Positions 61,795 through 64,000 of a stretch of 64,000 bases of DNA are shown here, in pieces. The stretch spans positions 1-64,000 of the forward strand of contig CAISYC010000013.1 of the NCBI GenBank assembly GCA_903889565.1, written 5' to 3'. The stretch comes from an uncultured beta proteobacterium (GTDB lineage: Bacteria; Pseudomonadota; Gammaproteobacteria; Burkholderiales; SG8-41). How positions within the stretch are numbered: position 1 is the first letter of the stretch; every line of letters starts with the position of its first letter. The translations under genes were made by a program, and so were the position numbers. The notes beneath the pieces were generated by a model. That model worked only from the letters and a program-made list of their open reading frames with translations. It did not search any database and was not told the origin of the DNA.

Positions 61795-62592
61795 ATGAAA
61801 ATCTGGTGGCAGAGCAGCACCCCCATTCACCGTCTGCACGATTATCGCAATGCGCTGACGGCGCATCTGGACAGCGTCAAGCGCCCCGATACCGAAATTC
61901 ACATCAACGGCGTCGATGACGGCTCGATGGATCTGCATTACAACGCGGTGGTCGCGATCAACAGCTACGGCCCCGGTGGCGTGCTCAACAAGATCATGCA
62001 GGCCGCCGACCAGGGGTATGACGCGGTCGCGATCGGCTGCTTTCTCGATCCGGCGATGCAGGAAGCGCGCGAAGTGGTGCCGATTCCGGTGATGGGCCTC
62101 GGCGAAGCGTCGATGCTGGCCGCCTGCATGTATGGCGCCAAGTTTTCCGGAGTGGCCTTCCATAAAAAGCAGTCGCAGTATTACGACCGCAAGGCCTTCG
62201 AATACGGGCTCAAGGACCGCCATGTGCCGTTCGGCGATCTCGGCATCGATTTCAACGAAGTGCAGAAGGGCTTCACCGATCCGGGGCAGATGACCGAGCG
62301 CTTCATCAAGGAATGCAAGCGTCTGGGCGAGCAGGGCGCCGAAGTCATCCTCGCCGCCTGCGCGACGGTGAACTCAATTATTCGTCGCGAGAAGATCAAC
62401 GAAGTCGATGGCGTACTGATCATGGACTGCAACGCCGTGCTGTTGAAAACTGCCGAGGGCATGGGCGATCTCTACAAGTCGATCGGTTTGCAGGCGAGCC
62501 GTCGGCTGCTGTATTCGGGGCCGCAGAAGAAATCGCTCGACGACTGGCGCAAGCTATACAACTTCCGTTCGAGCGCACAACTCAAATCATGA
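61795..62592 (+). CDS. Asp/Glu racemase-superfamily protein (hydantoin racemase/maleate isomerase-like)
   Basis: 265 aa. Two catalytic-cysteine regions expected of the superfamily are visible: AIGCFLDPAMQEAR near residue 82 and LAACATVNS near residue 185, with PVMGLGEAS between them. Could racemise an amino acid or hydantoin, isomerise maleate, or decarboxylate an arylmalonate. GAGAGGAG ribosome site. The stop overlaps the next Bug start (ATGA), so both are coupled. Confidence 0.8.
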   Translation: MKIWWQSSTPIHRLHDYRNALTAHLDSVKRPDTEIHINGVDDGSMDLHYNAVVAINSYGPGGVLNKIMQAADQGYDAVAIGCFLDPAMQEAREVVPIPVMGLGEASMLAACMYGAKFSGVAFHKKQSQYYDRKAFEYGLKDRHVPFGDLGIDFNEVQKGFTDPGQMTERFIKECKRLGEQGAEVILAACATVNSIIRREKINEVDGVLIMDCNAVLLKTAEGMGDLYKSIGLQASRRLLYSGPQKKSLDDWRKLYNFRSSAQLKS

Positions 62593-63557
62593 TGCGGTGC
62601 GCGCATGCGTTTGTCGCGCTGGCCGGCGCCTGCGTCGGTTCATGCGCGCTCGCGCAGGCCTATCCGGCGAAGCCGGTGCGCATCATCAACCCCTATGCGG
62701 CCGGCGGCGGCATGGATTTTCTGATCCGGCCGCTCGCGCAGAAAATGGCCGAGAGCATGAAGGGCGTGTTTGTGATCGACAACCGGGCCGGCGCCAATGG
62801 CATGATCGGCATGGAGTTGACCGCGAAGGCGCCGGCAGACGGCTACACGCTGGCGGTGAGCACGACCGGGGCGATGCCGATGAATGCGGCGCTGTATCCG
62901 AAGTTGCCCTACGACTGCCTGAAGGATTTTGCGCCGATCTCGAATTTTGCCGAATCGGCCTTCATCCTGTCCGTGCATCCATCGGTGCCGGTGGGCAGCG
63001 TCAAGGATCTGATCGCACTGGCGAAGGCGCGGCCGGCCGAGGTCAGCTATGCGTCCTTCGGCATCGGCAGTTCGCCGCATTTCGGCGCCGAGCTGTTCAT
63101 GCTGATGACCGGCGTCAAACTGCTGCATGTGCCATACAAGGGCAGCGCGCCGGCGGTGGCCGATCTGGTGGCGGGGCATGTCATGTCGAGTTTCGATTCA
63201 ATGCAATCGACCATGCCGTTTATTCGCAGCAAGCGGTTGCGCGCATTGGGGCTGGCGGCACTCAAACGATCATCGGCGGCCCCCGATATTCCGACGATTT
63301 CAGAACAGGGCGTGACGGGTTTCGAAGTCGGATCGTGGTACGGTCTGCTGGCACCGGCCAACACGCCGCGTGAGATCGTCAGCCGGCTGAATGCCGAACT
63401 GGTGAAGGCGCTGGCGACGCCGGAAATCCGCGACAGCATCAAATCGGTCGGCACCGAGCCGATCGGCAACACGCCAGACGAATTTGCCGCCCAGATTCGC
63501 AACGACCTTGCGAAATGGAGCAAGGTCGCGCGCGCGGCGAATATGCGCGTCGAATAG
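62589..63557 (+). CDS. Bug/TctC-family periplasmic solute-binding protein
   Basis: 322 aa, start overlapping the racemase stop as ATGA. Signal peptide MMRCAHAFVALAGACVGSCA; mature YPAKPVRIINPYAAGGGMDF, IDNRAGANGMIG, GYTLAVSTT, HVPYKGSAPAV. The translational coupling is direct evidence that this binding protein and the racemase-like enzyme act on the same or related compound. Confidence 0.92.
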   Translation: MMRCAHAFVALAGACVGSCALAQAYPAKPVRIINPYAAGGGMDFLIRPLAQKMAESMKGVFVIDNRAGANGMIGMELTAKAPADGYTLAVSTTGAMPMNAALYPKLPYDCLKDFAPISNFAESAFILSVHPSVPVGSVKDLIALAKARPAEVSYASFGIGSSPHFGAELFMLMTGVKLLHVPYKGSAPAVADLVAGHVMSSFDSMQSTMPFIRSKRLRALGLAALKRSSAAPDIPTISEQGVTGFEVGSWYGLLAPANTPREIVSRLNAELVKALATPEIRDSIKSVGTEPIGNTPDEFAAQIRNDLAKWSKVARAANMRVE

Positions 63558-63580
63558 AAAACGAAACAGGAGAGCATGCG

Positions 63581-64000
63581 TTGAAACCGATCAGAACGGC
63601 GCTGTTTGCGCCCGGCATCAAGGACAAGGTCATGGGCAAGGCGCTGGAAAGCGGCGCCGACGCGGTCATACTCGATCTCGAGGATTCGGTGCCGCTGGCG
63701 AGCAAGGCCGAAGCGCGCACGCTGGTGGCCAAGGTCATCGACGGCGTGGCGGCTGCCGGCAAAGCCGACGGTCCGCAGATCTATGTGCGCGTCAACGGCG
63801 CGCAGACCGGTCTGCTCGCTGACGATCTCGCGGCCATCGTGCGGCCGGGGCTCAACGCGATTCTGTTGCCGAAAGTGGAAAGCGTCGAGGAAGTGCGCGA
63901 CACCGCCGCGGCGATGGCGCAGCATGAAAATTCGCAGGGCATGAAGGACGGCAGTGCCGAAATCATTCTGCAGATCGAAAGTGCCTTGGGTGTGCATCGC
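63581..64000 (+). CDS. CitE/HpcH-family (CoA ester) lyase, N-terminal part
   Basis: First 140 codons, continuing beyond the window. TTG start with AGGAGAG upstream; the nearby ATG at 63576 is out of frame and closes after two codons. KPIRTALFAPGIKDKVMGKA, VILDLEDSVP (Mg ligands), YVRVNGA and LLPKVESVEEV are typical of the citrate lyase beta/malyl-CoA lyase TIM-barrel family. Likely cleaves or forms a malyl-type CoA ester, the third gene of the racemase operon. Confidence 0.88.
   Translation, partial: MKPIRTALFAPGIKDKVMGKALESGADAVILDLEDSVPLASKAEARTLVAKVIDGVAAAGKADGPQIYVRVNGAQTGLLADDLAAIVRPGLNAILLPKVESVEEVRDTAAAMAQHENSQGMKDGSAEIILQIESALGVHR

Overview
The window looks like a chromosomal segment of a betaproteobacterium, most likely a Burkholderiales-type environmental organism. 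The basis is ten separate Bug/TctC-family periplasmic binding proteins, high-GC codon use, GTP-type PEP carboxykinase, and many orphan catabolic enzymes (Gfo/Idh/MocA, SMP-30, cupins, CitE-like). This is inference from gene content; no rRNA is present.

Layout. 1-139: end of an IS5-type insertion sequence that stops four bases from the mtnA stop codon. 140-5837: mtnA coupled to a class II aldolase/SDR fusion, then GNAT, NRDE, YgfZ and two small ORFs, one a truncated antitoxin-like protein. 5955-7356: a degenerate tRNA-like sequence with a terminator, then a nucleotidyltransferase gene whose promoter is embedded in two palindromes. 7544-8507: two J-like proteins lacking HPD. 8511-13761: three Bug proteins, an oxidoreductase, a YgfX-like protein and a small secreted protein. 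13778-19195: two MFS transporters, a GST and pckG. 19221-28667: a long minus-strand catabolic block (two D-2-hydroxyacid dehydrogenases, a minimal PEP-synthase-like protein, alcohol dehydrogenase, an M24 protein, Bug, two Gfo/Idh proteins). 28871-32760: HIBADH-like dehydrogenase, glycosyltransferase, SET protein, OYE.

The most distinctive region is 32847-42282, an electron-transfer island. It encodes a fused multiheme c / cytochrome b membrane protein, two small monoheme cytochromes, an internally duplicated tetraheme protein, a NapC/CymA-type tetraheme quinol dehydrogenase, a decaheme MtrA/MtoA-type cytochrome and an MtrB/PioB-type outer-membrane beta-barrel. Together these could carry electrons from (or to) the quinone pool across the periplasm and outer membrane, as in Fe(III) reduction or Fe(II) oxidation. 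The intergenic regions carry perfect or near-perfect FNR/ANR/DNR-type boxes (TTGAT-N4-ATCAA), so anaerobic control of the whole island is likely. No MtrC/OmcA-like surface cytochrome is in the window.

The second notable region is 43471-64000. A CysB-like LysR regulator is divergent from a plus-strand array of three paralogous ThDP-dependent enzymes, three cupins, four SMP-30-type lactonase-like proteins in two duplicated pairs, several Bug proteins (two with a shortened ligand-loop motif), a COG0523 GTPase, a tandem NIPSNAP protein, an Asp/Glu-racemase-like protein and a CitE-like lyase cut by the window edge. It reads as an uncharacterised catabolic pathway that grew by duplication; its substrate cannot be told from sequence.
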